Position numbers and translations under genes: made by a program
Part shown: piece by piece, positions 43,902 through 54,584 of the stretch
Numbering within the stretch: the first letter of the stretch is position 1
Layout of the letters: every line of letters begins with the position of its first letter
Source: Labilibaculum antarcticum
GTDB taxonomy: Bacteria > Bacteroidota > Bacteroidia > Bacteroidales > Marinifilaceae
Reading direction: 5' to 3'
Assembly (NCBI RefSeq): GCF_002356295.1
Contig: NZ_AP018042.1
Span: forward strand, 896,361-960,360
DNA length: 64,000 nucleotides
Notes under the pieces: model-generated
Seen by the model: only the letters and a program-made list of their open reading frames with translations
Database searches by the model: none
Told to the model about the DNA's origin: nothing

Positions 43902-45377
43902 TTACTTCTTCTTGGACTTTTTGTATTCACCCGTTACAGTATGAAAACCTATTTCAACTCCATCTATCATTTGTTGATACAATTCAGGCTTTTCTTTTTT
44001 CACCCACTCCAATACATCAACAGCTCCAGGATAAACAGGATGAAAAACATCACTTACCGGCTCGTTTAGAGTATCCAACTCCAGAGTTTCCTTTCTCATT
44101 TTCTCAAGCACCTTTTGATACTTAGGATTCTCTGCCAGATTATTCAACTCCTGTGGATCATTTTTTAAATTGTATAACTCCTCTTTGGGCTTAGAGTCTG
44201 CAAAAAAGAATGCCTGAGCAGGAGTCAGCTTTCCTTCTTCCTTTAAAGTTCTCATAATATGAACTGCTGGTCGGTAAAATTCCAGATATGCCTGATGAGC
44301 ATCGTAAGGAATCTCAGGTTTATCGTTTCGAATATATTTCCATTCGTCCGAAGTTATCGCGCGAATTTTTTCCTGAACTTCGTCCCATAAATCTCGGGCA
44401 GCATAAACGTATTCTCTATTAAATTCCGGATGGAAGACTGGCTTTCCAGTCATATAATCAGGAGTTTCAATCCCTGCAAAATCAAGCACTGTAGCTGTAA
44501 TATCTGTTGATGCAACAACATCTTTTCTTATTTTCCCACCTGCCAATTCATTTGGAGAATACACGATAAAAGGAATTCGTAAACCAGGATCCTGTAAATA
44601 TCCTTTTCCGCGGATATTGCATCGACCATTGTCTCCAATAAAAATAACGATGGTGTTTTTGGCAATTCCCTTATCTTCCAATTCTTTGAATATCAAACCA
44701 ATTTCGTTATCCAGAAATTCAATTTGATCCAAATACTTCGCCCAATCTAATCGAATCACTGGATGATCGGCCATAAATGCAGGCATCACTACCGAATCAG
44801 GATTAACCGGGTGTGTAGAATTGTTTCGTACTTCAGTCCACCAATCACCTCGATGACTTGCCACCAATTGTATTTGAGCAAAAAATGGTTCATCTTCTTT
44901 TTCGAAATTATCATACTTATCGAATAGACCGAATTTGGTTTTACCATTCCATTCGCCTATAGCTTCATGTTTAAAGTTCACATCAATTTTGCGCCCCTTT
45001 TTCATTACAGCATGATTCCCTAAAATACAAGTATAACCAGCGTCTCGTAGTAAAGAGGTGAATGGTTTGTAATTTTGATTCAATGGCACATCCCTATTAC
45101 TTCTGTGATTTTGAGCATTAATTTTTAACTGATGCGTACCAACCATCATAGACGATCGACTCGGAGAACAAATTGGATTGGTGACAAAACAATTGTCAAA
45201 TCGGACTCCTTGCTCCGCCATTTTATTCAAGTTCGGTGTTTTTACTGCTGGCATGCCGTAACACTCCAAATCCAAACTCATATCTTCGGCCATCAACCAA
45301 ATAATATTCGGTTTTTCCTGCGCCTTAGCACTAATTAATGTGAGAGAAAACAAACACGCCAACAATACTTTATTCAT
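43902..45377 (-). CDS. S1 sulfatase, exported
   Basis: A 491-residue sulfatase with a type I signal peptide (SAKAQ at 16-20). MAEDMSLDLECYG (29-41) replaces the usual DDLGYGD, the variant seen in heparan N-sulfatase-like subgroups. Modification motif CSPSR with Cys70; IGDNGRCNIRGKG holds the second part of the metal site. It lies 24 bases upstream of the GH2 gene, so sulfate removal and beta-galactose release are probably coupled. Confidence 0.9.
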   Translation of the reverse strand: MNKVLLACLFSLTLISAKAQEKPNIIWLMAEDMSLDLECYGMPAVKTPNLNKMAEQGVRFDNCFVTNPICSPSRSSMMVGTHQLKINAQNHRSNRDVPLNQNYKPFTSLLRDAGYTCILGNHAVMKKGRKIDVNFKHEAIGEWNGKTKFGLFDKYDNFEKEDEPFFAQIQLVASHRGDWWTEVRNNSTHPVNPDSVVMPAFMADHPVIRLDWAKYLDQIEFLDNEIGLIFKELEDKGIAKNTIVIFIGDNGRCNIRGKGYLQDPGLRIPFIVYSPNELAGGKIRKDVVASTDITATVLDFAGIETPDYMTGKPVFHPEFNREYVYAARDLWDEVQEKIRAITSDEWKYIRNDKPEIPYDAHQAYLEFYRPAVHIMRTLKEEGKLTPAQAFFFADSKPKEELYNLKNDPQELNNLAENPKYQKVLEKMRKETLELDTLNEPVSDVFHPVYPGAVDVLEWVKKEKPELYQQMIDGVEIGFHTVTGEYKKSKKK

Positions 45378-45391
45378 GATAAGATCGAAAT

Positions 45392-46738
45392 TTAATTAGT
45401 ATAGTATGATTCCTTATTGGGTACAGCTTCCTGTTCCCAAGCACTTAACTCTTTTGCCAAGTTTTTAGCAATGGCCGTTTTCACAAAAATCAAGTTGTTA
45501 ACTTCTCCCTTATCCTCCTTAACGTTATACAGTTGCAATAATCCGCTATGGTATTTAATTAATTTCCAATCACCGGAAATGATTGCTGCATATTGATCTT
45601 CGTAAGAGCGGAAAAAATATAGATTACGTTCTTTAAATTCTTCTCCTTTTAGAAGAGGAAGCAGACTTTTCCCTTGTATTTGTTTCTCGGCACATTTCTT
45701 TCCTGATGCTATTTCAACTAAAGTTGGATACACATCGAGAGTCTGAATAGGAGTTTCGCACGTAGTATTCGCCTTGGTAACGCCAGGATAATACAAGACA
45801 AAAGGTACGCGGGCGCCACCTTCTCCAAGCGTATTTCCACCATTCTTTTTCCCTCTAAGCGGGAAATTCGTGAAATAACCTCCTTGATCAGATGTAAATA
45901 AGATCACCGTATTATCGGCAAGGCCTTTTTCCTCTAAAGCTTTTCGAATTCTTCCCAATGACTCATCCACAGCAGTAACCATCGCGCCATATTCAGCATA
46001 TCTATCTTCCCAGCCTTTGGCTTTGTACTGAGCAATTAAATCTTTTCGACCTACCTGAGGCCCATGAACACCATAGTGCCACATAGTTAAACTAAATGGT
46101 TGTTTCTTATCGTAATTCTTAATAAAATCTTCCGCCTTATCTGTTAAAACATCCGTTAAATACTGATCGTCAGGAATATCCTCCAAAGGATTATTTTCTT
46201 TAAAAAAAGGCTGATAGTAACCTTTAGGATGTCCAAAATTACTGGTTCCATATTGTTCATCGAATCCTTGGTGAATTGGATGATAGGGTTCGTGACCTAA
46301 ATGCCATTTCCCAATAAACAGGTTGTAGTAACCCAGCTCTTTTAAACGTTCAGCGTAAGTAACTTCCTCCAATGGTAACCAGTTGATAGAAGGCATTTGA
46401 ACAGGATCATTTTTCCAATAATTGTATTTCTTAGAATTCCTTCCAAATTTGTCCTCTTCGGTAATGTGTCGAGGCATTTCTAAGCGAATGGACTCTTTCC
46501 CAGTTAACAGAGACGCACGACTTGGACTACAAGTAGGCGTTGTAATATATGCTCTTTCAAAATTTACACCTTCTTGTTTTAGCTGATCGATATTAGGCGT
46601 TTCAAATTCCGGATTTATATATCCAACATCTGCCCATCCTAAATCATCTACAAAAAACACAACTACATTTGGTTTATCCTTTGCTGCTACGTGCAAACTT
46701 GCCAATAAAATAAATGCTATAATTACCTGTTTTATCAT
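45392..46738 (-). CDS. S1 sulfatase, exported
   Basis: A 448-residue sulfatase, the shortest of the seven. It has a signal peptide (VAA-K at about 17-20), VDDLGWADVGY (30-40), CSPSR with Cys70, and FTSDQGGY in place of the usual SDNG, so one metal-site Asn is changed to Gln. It lies 14 bases upstream of the next sulfatase. Confidence 0.9.
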   Translation of the reverse strand: MIKQVIIAFILLASLHVAAKDKPNVVVFFVDDLGWADVGYINPEFETPNIDQLKQEGVNFERAYITTPTCSPSRASLLTGKESIRLEMPRHITEEDKFGRNSKKYNYWKNDPVQMPSINWLPLEEVTYAERLKELGYYNLFIGKWHLGHEPYHPIHQGFDEQYGTSNFGHPKGYYQPFFKENNPLEDIPDDQYLTDVLTDKAEDFIKNYDKKQPFSLTMWHYGVHGPQVGRKDLIAQYKAKGWEDRYAEYGAMVTAVDESLGRIRKALEEKGLADNTVILFTSDQGGYFTNFPLRGKKNGGNTLGEGGARVPFVLYYPGVTKANTTCETPIQTLDVYPTLVEIASGKKCAEKQIQGKSLLPLLKGEEFKERNLYFFRSYEDQYAAIISGDWKLIKYHSGLLQLYNVKEDKGEVNNLIFVKTAIAKNLAKELSAWEQEAVPNKESYYTN

Positions 46739-46921
46739 TATTTTGCTTTTTTAAAATATCTAAGTACGAATATTACATTTTTTAAGTCCTGTTTTGTCTT
46801 TCCAAGTTAAGTTCTTGTATTTCTCCGTAAAATCAATAGAAATAAGTGGATTTAACGCTTACCAATATATTTTTAAGCGCTAAAATCTTCCCTTAAAAAA
46901 ATCTACAGCTATTTTATAAGC

Positions 46922-48055
46922 TTATAAATATTCGCTGTTCTTTTTTGAAAATCGCTCTAGAATTTCAGCTTGTTTTTTATCTAGCTTTTGATTTCCCAGA
47001 AACCAGAAAACTCTGCGTGAGATTAAAATATTGGAGTGAGTAAGGAGTGAAAACAATGGCTTTATGATCTCTTCGGAATTTTGATCATTTTTATCGAGTA
47101 GAGTCAACAGTAAATCGACTTCGTGATAAGTTTTCAAATTAGATAATTGTCCATATATCTTCCTGTAAAAATCAGGAGTAAGATTTGCCTTGCTATGAAC
47201 CAATGATTGCAAACAAGCCACTCTTTGTTCTGAATCATCAGAATTGAACAGATCCAGAATAGAGCGGCAATAAATTTCTTCCGGTGCATTCTCCAAATAG
47301 CTTATCACACTCCTTTTTACACTTGAAGATTCCAGTTTGTATTGTTCTTTAACCAAGTTAAGCAATTGCGGTTCGTAGTCTTTCCGACTGATTAAAAGCT
47401 TTATTGTAAAAAGTTTGTGAGCAATATCTCCATGATTCAAATAATCTGTAAAATCCTGATTATTTGCCGAATCACCAGTTATCTTTTTAATAATTTCCTG
47501 CAACTGTCCGTTCGCCCAATGCCAAAGAGTAAAACAGGTTAAGACAGCACCTTTTACATATGTACTTTCATCAATATCCAGAACAGTAGCACTCGAATGT
47601 ATATCAACAGCTCCATTCTGTTCATTTTGAGTACTAACAATATTATCTATATGAACCGTTTTAAATGGAGAATTTTCATCTTTTAAAATCAGATGAAGTT
47701 TTTTATAATCATGAGCTGTAAATAACTCTCCCTTTGCCTTTTCAAGATGAACATCTGGTTTTAATTCAAATCGTTGATAGCTTCCAATGTCATTCCAAAA
47801 AATTTTTACAGTGTCAATTTTACAGATATCATCTGCACAATAAACGGACGGAACATTCAGATAAAACTCTTTATCAGGAGTTTCAAAAAGGCTGTATTTT
47901 ATTAGGGCGGAATCTTTAAGTCCCGGATGAGTGTACATAACAGACATACTTTTTTCACCTTGAGGTGAAAAAAGTATGTCTGCTGCTGCAATCTTATTAA
48001 AAGACAGCAGCAGACATAAACAAAACAGTATATTCCTAAACTCTATAAAAATCAT
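46922..48055 (-). CDS. Exported HEAT-like repeat protein
   Basis: Read from the ATG at 48055, which overlaps the oxidoreductase stop as ATGA (377 residues). A signal peptide (to about residue 24) is followed by a beta-rich domain (30-160) and a helical region of HEAT-like repeats (about 215-360). It has no catalytic motif. Translational coupling to the FAD oxidoreductase suggests a partner or scaffold. Codons around the signal peptide contain a long inverted repeat (47941-47982). Confidence 0.7.
   Translation of the reverse strand: MIFIEFRNILFCLCLLLSFNKIAAADILFSPQGEKSMSVMYTHPGLKDSALIKYSLFETPDKEFYLNVPSVYCADDICKIDTVKIFWNDIGSYQRFELKPDVHLEKAKGELFTAHDYKKLHLILKDENSPFKTVHIDNIVSTQNEQNGAVDIHSSATVLDIDESTYVKGAVLTCFTLWHWANGQLQEIIKKITGDSANNQDFTDYLNHGDIAHKLFTIKLLISRKDYEPQLLNLVKEQYKLESSSVKRSVISYLENAPEEIYCRSILDLFNSDDSEQRVACLQSLVHSKANLTPDFYRKIYGQLSNLKTYHEVDLLLTLLDKNDQNSEEIIKPLFSLLTHSNILISRRVFWFLGNQKLDKKQAEILERFSKKNSEYL
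47941..48018 (-). repeat. Competing inverted repeats in a signal-peptide region
   Basis: CAGACATACTTTTTTCACCT at 47941-47960 and its exact complement at 47963-47982 form a 20-bp stem with a two-base loop. The inner arm also belongs to a second stem: ATGTCTGCTGCTG (47976-47988) with its complement at about 48006-48018. The two stems cannot form together in full. Confidence 0.8.
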
Positions 48056-49974
48056 GAATAACAACGTATCTCAAATAATTTGGCGTTTTTATATCCCCAA
48101 GTTTCTTTCAGCTTAACACGAATAGCAGTCGTTTTCACCTGATTAAAACTGGTTTTTATTACTCGCGTAATGTTCTCATTAATCTGAGCAACTTCTATCC
48201 ACTGCCCTTTTATTCGGGCTTCAACCGAAGCTGTTTTGATTAACTCTGGTGGAACATCAAGAACCTGCTTGTTTTGTATGTTTTTCTGCGGATTTTTATG
48301 CATCATCATTCTTCGCAAAACATTGGTATCCCCTTTCAATTCTACCTTCGAAATTTCCACCGGCTTTTCCCACTCTAACTGTAGCTCAGCATTAACACCA
48401 TTTGCTTCCCAATGATGGATTTCATCTGTCCGATCACGAGAAACACCATCCACCAATAATTTGCAATCACCCGAAACGGTTGAAGATCCCATAATCACCT
48501 TCGCTTTTTTAGCCAAATCATTCTCATCAACAGCAATACGATTTGGAATAAAAACATCATCACGCATCAATTGTTCCTGTAATTCATTAATATGCTTGTT
48601 GCGCAACTCCCGCGGATTAATTCCTTTATTCAGACAGATCGCAGCACCTGTACCCACTGCCTGTCCCATCAAAGAGCAAGTAGAAATAATTCTAGTTGAA
48701 GAGAGTGCAATATGAGTTAAACTTGCATTTCGACCAGCAAAAGAAAGATTATCAATATTTTTAGAATACAAGATTCCATAAGGCACCTCATACACATTTT
48801 TTGAACGGTCATGAAAGTAACTTGCAGGTTCTTCTAAATTTTCAATTCCTCCAGGATTGTGCTCATCTAACGACCAACCACCAAAACCGATAGCATCCTC
48901 AAAATGAGAATCTTCAAGAATATCATTCTGTTTTAAGATGTAATCGCCCATAAAACGACGCGATTCACGACGACCAGGAATTGAACCAATCCAATCCAAT
49001 GCAATATTATCAGCTTCCGGAAAATCACCTGAATTCTTGATATAATCCCAAACTCCATAAAAATAAGCCATCAGCTTGTGACGATTCTTTTCACGATCGA
49101 CAATAATATCAAAATCACTAGCTACTTCAACCCACCAAAATCCTTCTTTCACCTGTTTGATTCTACGGTGCTTGTCTTTAAAAGCAGTCTCGTGATCGAA
49201 TGGAATGACATAAGCCGGAGCTTTAAACGGCATCGGACGTCCCATATCTTTAGTAACCATCATGATGCAATCGCCCATCACCCAGCCATCAGCTTGATCT
49301 GGAGCATAAGATTCCCCAAACTCTTCTTTGCCTTCTCGGCCAGTACGATATTCGGCACCAGCAATAGCTGCCAGAAGGCCATCGCCCGAGCAATCAATAA
49401 ATTGAGTGGCATTTATAGTGAATTCTGTTTCTGTAGTTCCTCCCCAACAAATAGCCGATTTTATGGTAGTACCATCCATCACAGCATCAACAGCCTGTGT
49501 GTTTAGCATTAATTCCAAATTGGGTTCACGAACAACAAAATTATACAAAACATGATCCCAAACAGGATATGATTCCTGCTTATTATAAACCCAGTTTTCA
49601 ATGAGTATTTCTTCCACGATTCCAGTTTCCCGTTCCTGTGGAGCACCATTTACAGTAACACGCATTTCGCTGGAAGCATTCCCGCCCAAAACAGGCCTGT
49701 CTTGAATTAATATTGTTTTTGCCCCATTTCTTGCAGCTGATATAGCAGCTGAAATTCCTGCCATTCCGGCACCAATCACAACAACATCAGAATTCAGGGT
49801 TTGCTTTCTGCTTGGAATTCCCTTTTTTCCTATAGCTACCTGCAACCAATTGTCTTTCAATCGATCATTCGTAGCATTATCTATAATCGCCGGAGCAGCA
49901 TTTGCAATAACTGGAAGTAATCCTGTTGCAACAACTCCTAATGCACCTTTTACAAAAAAATCTCTTCTTTTCAT
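48052..49974 (-). CDS. Tat-exported FAD-dependent oxidoreductase with discoidin-like tail
   Basis: Read from the ATG at 49974 (640 residues); the longer frame would need TTG. A twin-arginine signal (MKRRDFFVKGALG) is followed by the FAD-binding fold with VVIGAGMAGISAAISAARNG and the GGNASSEMR segment typical of the PF12831 family. The last 130 residues resemble an F5/8-type carbohydrate-binding domain, ending in KLFEIRCY. Such enzymes occur in many PULs and are thought to oxidise a sugar or a sugar-derived product; the substrate here is unknown. Confidence 0.8.
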   Translation of the reverse strand: MKRRDFFVKGALGVVATGLLPVIANAAPAIIDNATNDRLKDNWLQVAIGKKGIPSRKQTLNSDVVVIGAGMAGISAAISAARNGAKTILIQDRPVLGGNASSEMRVTVNGAPQERETGIVEEILIENWVYNKQESYPVWDHVLYNFVVREPNLELMLNTQAVDAVMDGTTIKSAICWGGTTETEFTINATQFIDCSGDGLLAAIAGAEYRTGREGKEEFGESYAPDQADGWVMGDCIMMVTKDMGRPMPFKAPAYVIPFDHETAFKDKHRRIKQVKEGFWWVEVASDFDIIVDREKNRHKLMAYFYGVWDYIKNSGDFPEADNIALDWIGSIPGRRESRRFMGDYILKQNDILEDSHFEDAIGFGGWSLDEHNPGGIENLEEPASYFHDRSKNVYEVPYGILYSKNIDNLSFAGRNASLTHIALSSTRIISTCSLMGQAVGTGAAICLNKGINPRELRNKHINELQEQLMRDDVFIPNRIAVDENDLAKKAKVIMGSSTVSGDCKLLVDGVSRDRTDEIHHWEANGVNAELQLEWEKPVEISKVELKGDTNVLRRMMMHKNPQKNIQNKQVLDVPPELIKTASVEARIKGQWIEVAQINENITRVIKTSFNQVKTTAIRVKLKETWGYKNAKLFEIRCYS

Positions 49975-50017
49975 CTTATTCAAATTGAGTTTTACTCCTT
50001 ACTATTCCAAATTGCAG

Positions 50018-51178
50018 TTAATTGGATTTCCGTCCGCCTTTTTTCTCTGATTGAACCAGCTTTCTCATGTCTTTATCGAAAGCTTTTCCATCAAATGGAA
50101 CCACCAAGATTTTACTGCCGTGATTATCATTTTGTCGATCCTTTCCTTTTGGTACATCAATAACCGAGAAAAGAAAATGAGTTGGATGCCCATTCTCAAC
50201 ATACACGGTCATTCTTTGAACGATACTCCATTGATTAACAATTCCATTGGTGTACTTAAAAATAGCTGCATTTTTTGAAAATGCGATCCCTCTACTTTTC
50301 CAATTATGAATACCATCTGGTGATGTAAAATGATAGGAAGAGTCAACACCATGGTGATTCACAACCATATGATACATATCTCCACTGTACCAAACTGTTG
50401 GATCTTCCATTTTTTCCTGAGGAATCCCTTCCATTCCCTTATAAATTTTATCACCCATTATTTTATAAGGCCCTAAAATTCCGTTTTCACTGATCATAGG
50501 AGCAGTAGAACGCGGTATGATCATGTAATTTCCATCAGGACGTAAAAGAAGACTAACATTCGACATATGTCCAACAACGCCACCTCTAACTGCTCCTGCA
50601 TTTTTATTGCCATAACGGGCCAAGCCAGGATCAAAACCATTTGGATCTACTTTAATTTCGCCAAGTAATTTGAACGGCCCGTTGGGAGAATTAGAAATAA
50701 AAATTTCTCCTCTTGTGACTTCGCTTATAATTACTGCATATTTTCCATCGTGAGTTCGTAAAGCAACAGTGTTATGCCCTAAACCTTCTTTCCAATTTGG
50801 ATACACCAAGCCTTTTTCAACATACGGACCTAACACATTTTCACTTACGCTATGAATTGCTTTTGTGCCTATGTGCCAACCATCACGATGTGTCATTTCC
50901 TGTGTCCAATGACTTGCATACATGTGATACAACCCCTCATCATCTTTTACAATGCTACCGTCCCAATAGCACCATTTTTTAAGCGTCGCATCTTCCAAAC
51001 CATTTGTTGTATCACGCGGAAAGACATTCGTTTCTCCCCACGTGCCTTCTGAAACTAAGACTGATTGAATGGGAATTGGCAGAAAATAATCGATTAATGT
51101 TTTGTCTACCTGAGCAAATGAAATGCTAATCGTTAGCATGCTAAACAAGCTAAAGGAAAGCGTTCTTTTAACAAGCAT
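50018..51178 (-). CDS. GH43/GH117-like five-bladed propeller enzyme
   Basis: Read from the ATG at 51178, which puts a signal peptide (to SFAQ) at the N-terminus; the ATG at 51214, two bases after the upstream stop, is an alternative. The body shows the propeller features of GH43 and GH117: YWDGSIVKDDEGLYHMYAS with the putative catalytic Asp, a GRYAV/DGKYAV blade, and EDPTVWYSGDMYHMV. It could remove a terminal sugar such as an anhydro-galactose; the family is not certain. Confidence 0.65.
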   Translation of the reverse strand: MLVKRTLSFSLFSMLTISISFAQVDKTLIDYFLPIPIQSVLVSEGTWGETNVFPRDTTNGLEDATLKKWCYWDGSIVKDDEGLYHMYASHWTQEMTHRDGWHIGTKAIHSVSENVLGPYVEKGLVYPNWKEGLGHNTVALRTHDGKYAVIISEVTRGEIFISNSPNGPFKLLGEIKVDPNGFDPGLARYGNKNAGAVRGGVVGHMSNVSLLLRPDGNYMIIPRSTAPMISENGILGPYKIMGDKIYKGMEGIPQEKMEDPTVWYSGDMYHMVVNHHGVDSSYHFTSPDGIHNWKSRGIAFSKNAAIFKYTNGIVNQWSIVQRMTVYVENGHPTHFLFSVIDVPKGKDRQNDNHGSKILVVPFDGKAFDKDMRKLVQSEKKGGRKSN

Positions 51179-51216
51179 CTCCCATGAATTCCCTTGTATC
51201 ATACCAAACATCATTT

Positions 51217-54200
51217 TTATTTTACCAATAATTCATCAATACTCAAACCATCATCTTCCAAAGCTGTAATTCTAATTGTATTTGCTCCGGACCCCAATTT
51301 TGCTTTTAGCTCAAATACTGCCCAATCTTTTCTGTAATTAGTTAAAGCTGGTAATACTACTTCTTGTTTTTTACCATTAATAGTCAATAATGCTTTATAT
51401 TCAGGTCTTATTTTATCATTCGCACTGTATCGAATTTGCAAAGTAAACTCTCCCGGACTACCATCATTTTCCTGATACCATTCTACGTATCCGCCACTGT
51501 TTCTTCCAAAATCGATATATCCTTTTCCTTTAAAATCACTTCCATTGGATTCAATATTGGCTCCATCAAAAGAAGCATCTTCAGCCTGATCGCCACCTGG
51601 ATTTGCTGCAACAACTGCAGCATTCCATACAAATCCCTCATCATTAGCAAAGCGTTCTTCCATTTGCTGAATTTCCTTACCATTCATAAGCACCAAAGCT
51701 TTAACGCTTGTTCCCAATTCAACATCAAATGATTTTTCGTATAAATTTGATTTTGTGCTTGGAACACTGCCATCCAGGGTATAATAAATTTGAATATCCG
51801 CACTGGGTAACTCGCCTCTAAGGGAGATTAATTCAGCATCAATATTCACCTTATTTGAGCTAATCTGCTTCTTCTCACCCAAAATACAGGAAGCCAACAC
51901 AGCTACATCTCCTGTTTCATCCGTCGATTCGATGTATGCACGTGTTAATCCAAAAAAGGCAATACGATTTGTTGCTTCAAAATGCTTTTCTACATCAATC
52001 GGACTGCCATTATCCAATGCACGAATTTTTCCTGATCCAATTACATGGAAATAGGTTCTGTTTTCCCCATAAGGATAAAACGCTCCTTTTTCATCAGTAG
52101 CAGTTACACGAAGTTGAACGATATCTCTGTTCTCATCGTCCATATTTTCACCATCAACCGATAAGGCAATACGAGAAGGAGCATCAGCTGTTCTAATTAT
52201 TTTTTCAACCACCGATTTCCCATTTTTGTAGGCAATCGCTTTTAATTCTCCTGGTGTCCAGCCAACCATCCATTGGCATTGCATTTTATCCCAAGTTAAA
52301 CCTGGCTTTTGTTTTCCCAATGATTTTCCATTGAGGAACAACTCAACTTCATCGCAATTGGAGTAAACCCAAACAGGAATTTCAACTCCTTCTTTTAATG
52401 TTGGATGAGTCCAGTGTGGAAGGATGTGAACCATTGGTTTCGAAGTCCATTGGCTTTGATACAGGTAAAATAAATCTTTCTCGAAATTTGCCATATCGAT
52501 AGCACCTCCCATAAAAGATTTAAATGGCCATCCTCCATGCACATAGGTTGCTTCACCAATGTAATCATAACCAGTCCAACGGAATGATCCTGCGTAGTAG
52601 GGAATATCACGCAACTGTTCAATGTTCTGACGTGAAGTTAATCGCACCATTCCATTGTCGTAGCTCGAGTTGAATATTTGTTTGTAATTATTTCGTCCGG
52701 CAGCATTTGTCCAATCATAAGAAAACACTTCTTCTTCGGTTAAATCCGGATAGAAATAAGATTTCTGACGCTTGTTTGGATAACCATCACGATACCAGGT
52801 TTTGGTTCTGTAAAAACCTCTTACCTGCCAGGTATGCGTATTCTCTGTACCGATAAAAACACGATCCTTTTCCATTGTGTCGAACCAGCCCATTTTTTCG
52901 CTGCTTCCATTCACCCCAAATACATCCATATATTCTGAACCTGAATGACCAGAAGTTAAAGGTCGAGTATGATCCAATTCGTGACAACGAGCCACAATAT
53001 CTTTACCTATTTCACCATGGGTTTCGTTTCCGACACTGTAAATCACCACCGAAGGATGGTTACGATCGCGTTTGATCCAATCTGTCAAATCGCGATTCCA
53101 CCATTCATCGAATGAATGAGCTCCATAATCATTAGCGGCCTTTTTCATCCAACCATCAAAAATCTCATCCATTACCAACATGCCCATTTCATCGCACATA
53201 TCGTAAAACTGAGGCGTTTGCGGATTGTGCGCTGTACGAATTGCATTACAGCCCATGTCTTTGAGTTGCTGAATTCGAAAGCGTAAAATCTTATCGGGAA
53301 CGGCAGCTCCTAATGCTCCGGCATCCTGATGATTACAAACTCCTTGTAATTTCACATTCTTGCCATTAATCCACATACCGGTTTCTGCCTTCCACTCAAT
53401 ATCACGAACACCAAAATGGGTTTCCACAACATCCATTACCTTCTTACCAACTTTTACCTCAGTAACTGCAGTATAAAGATTTGGATTTTCTATTGACCAC
53501 AACTGAGGAGTTTCAAGCTTAATTGATTGAGTGATTTTTTCTGATTTTCCCGCTTCAATTTTTAATTTATTCTGTGCTGCAGCAACAATCTTACCTCCTG
53601 GATCTTTAATACTGGTAGTGAAACTAGCTTTTGTCAATTTTGAAAGTTGATTTGCAATTTCGGTATCTATCTCAACAGTTGATCCTTTGGTGCGAATAAA
53701 AATTCCGGAATTAGCTACATGTACCTGTTCTTTTACATCGATCCAGGTATTGGCGTAAATTCCACTTCCGGTGTACCAACGTGCCGAAGGTTGCTTGTCG
53801 TTATCCACACGAACTGCAAAAGTGATTGAATCGGAACTTAGGGTTTCCTTACTGATGTCGTAAGCAAAAGATATCCAGCCGTAAGGACGCACACCTAATT
53901 TTCTGCCATTTGCCCAAACTTCACTATTCATGAATACACCATCGAAAGCCACCTCAACCTGTTTGCCTTTCCAATTGGCGGGAACGGCAATTGTTTTACG
54001 ATACCATCCAATTCCAGATGGCAGATAACCACACTGTCCTCCCATTGGATTATTTTCATTGTATTCTCCCTCAATGCTCCAATCATGCGGTAAATCCAAT
54101 ATCCGCCAAGAATCATCTTCATATGACACAGCTTCGGCTCCAAGCTGATCGTTCAATTTGAACTTCCAGTCTGAATTGAAATTGATTCGCTCATGAGCCA

Positions 54201-54249
54201 ATAAATTCATACTTATTGCAAAGAATATCAGAAATAATAGTTTCTTCAT
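51217..54249 (-). CDS. GH2 glycosidase with C-terminal carbohydrate-binding domain
   Basis: A 1010-residue exported GH2 enzyme. Signal peptide to about residue 18; sugar-binding, Ig-like and barrel domains follow. The acid/base is Glu409 in VGNETHG and the likely nucleophile Glu469 in IGTEN. A DUF4982-like and Ig-like region follow the barrel, and the last 125 residues (from about 885) resemble CBM6/CBM35 (EDASFDGA, then YVEWYQEN and GANTIRI). It is one of four GH2 enzymes here with different sequences, implying several beta-linkages or positions. Confidence 0.85.
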   Translation of the reverse strand: MKKLLFLIFFAISMNLLAHERINFNSDWKFKLNDQLGAEAVSYEDDSWRILDLPHDWSIEGEYNENNPMGGQCGYLPSGIGWYRKTIAVPANWKGKQVEVAFDGVFMNSEVWANGRKLGVRPYGWISFAYDISKETLSSDSITFAVRVDNDKQPSARWYTGSGIYANTWIDVKEQVHVANSGIFIRTKGSTVEIDTEIANQLSKLTKASFTTSIKDPGGKIVAAAQNKLKIEAGKSEKITQSIKLETPQLWSIENPNLYTAVTEVKVGKKVMDVVETHFGVRDIEWKAETGMWINGKNVKLQGVCNHQDAGALGAAVPDKILRFRIQQLKDMGCNAIRTAHNPQTPQFYDMCDEMGMLVMDEIFDGWMKKAANDYGAHSFDEWWNRDLTDWIKRDRNHPSVVIYSVGNETHGEIGKDIVARCHELDHTRPLTSGHSGSEYMDVFGVNGSSEKMGWFDTMEKDRVFIGTENTHTWQVRGFYRTKTWYRDGYPNKRQKSYFYPDLTEEEVFSYDWTNAAGRNNYKQIFNSSYDNGMVRLTSRQNIEQLRDIPYYAGSFRWTGYDYIGEATYVHGGWPFKSFMGGAIDMANFEKDLFYLYQSQWTSKPMVHILPHWTHPTLKEGVEIPVWVYSNCDEVELFLNGKSLGKQKPGLTWDKMQCQWMVGWTPGELKAIAYKNGKSVVEKIIRTADAPSRIALSVDGENMDDENRDIVQLRVTATDEKGAFYPYGENRTYFHVIGSGKIRALDNGSPIDVEKHFEATNRIAFFGLTRAYIESTDETGDVAVLASCILGEKKQISSNKVNIDAELISLRGELPSADIQIYYTLDGSVPSTKSNLYEKSFDVELGTSVKALVLMNGKEIQQMEERFANDEGFVWNAAVVAANPGGDQAEDASFDGANIESNGSDFKGKGYIDFGRNSGGYVEWYQENDGSPGEFTLQIRYSANDKIRPEYKALLTINGKKQEVVLPALTNYRKDWAVFELKAKLGSGANTIRITALEDDGLSIDELLVK

Positions 54250-54584
54250 TTTATAGTTGGCTTTATTTAATATTCTAATATACGACTTGATGTTCTGCTC
54301 TCAAATTACAGCTTTTGAACAAATCAGTTTACTTCTAATTAATATTCGAAACTAATTGAAAACGTTTGATTAAATGTTTTTGACAGTTTATTGAATGTGT
54401 TTCAGAGTAAATAATACCGATTAACCCGCAGAAGAAATCAGCTAAGAAAAAAAACCATCAATAAAAATGAAAACGTTTTTTCAATCGTTGAAAACTATTT
54501 ATTCATTGGTGTCTGGTAAAATTAAGACTGCATTTTAACATTATGTCGCCACCTGCGTGAATTTATTTTCAGTATTACACAAGA

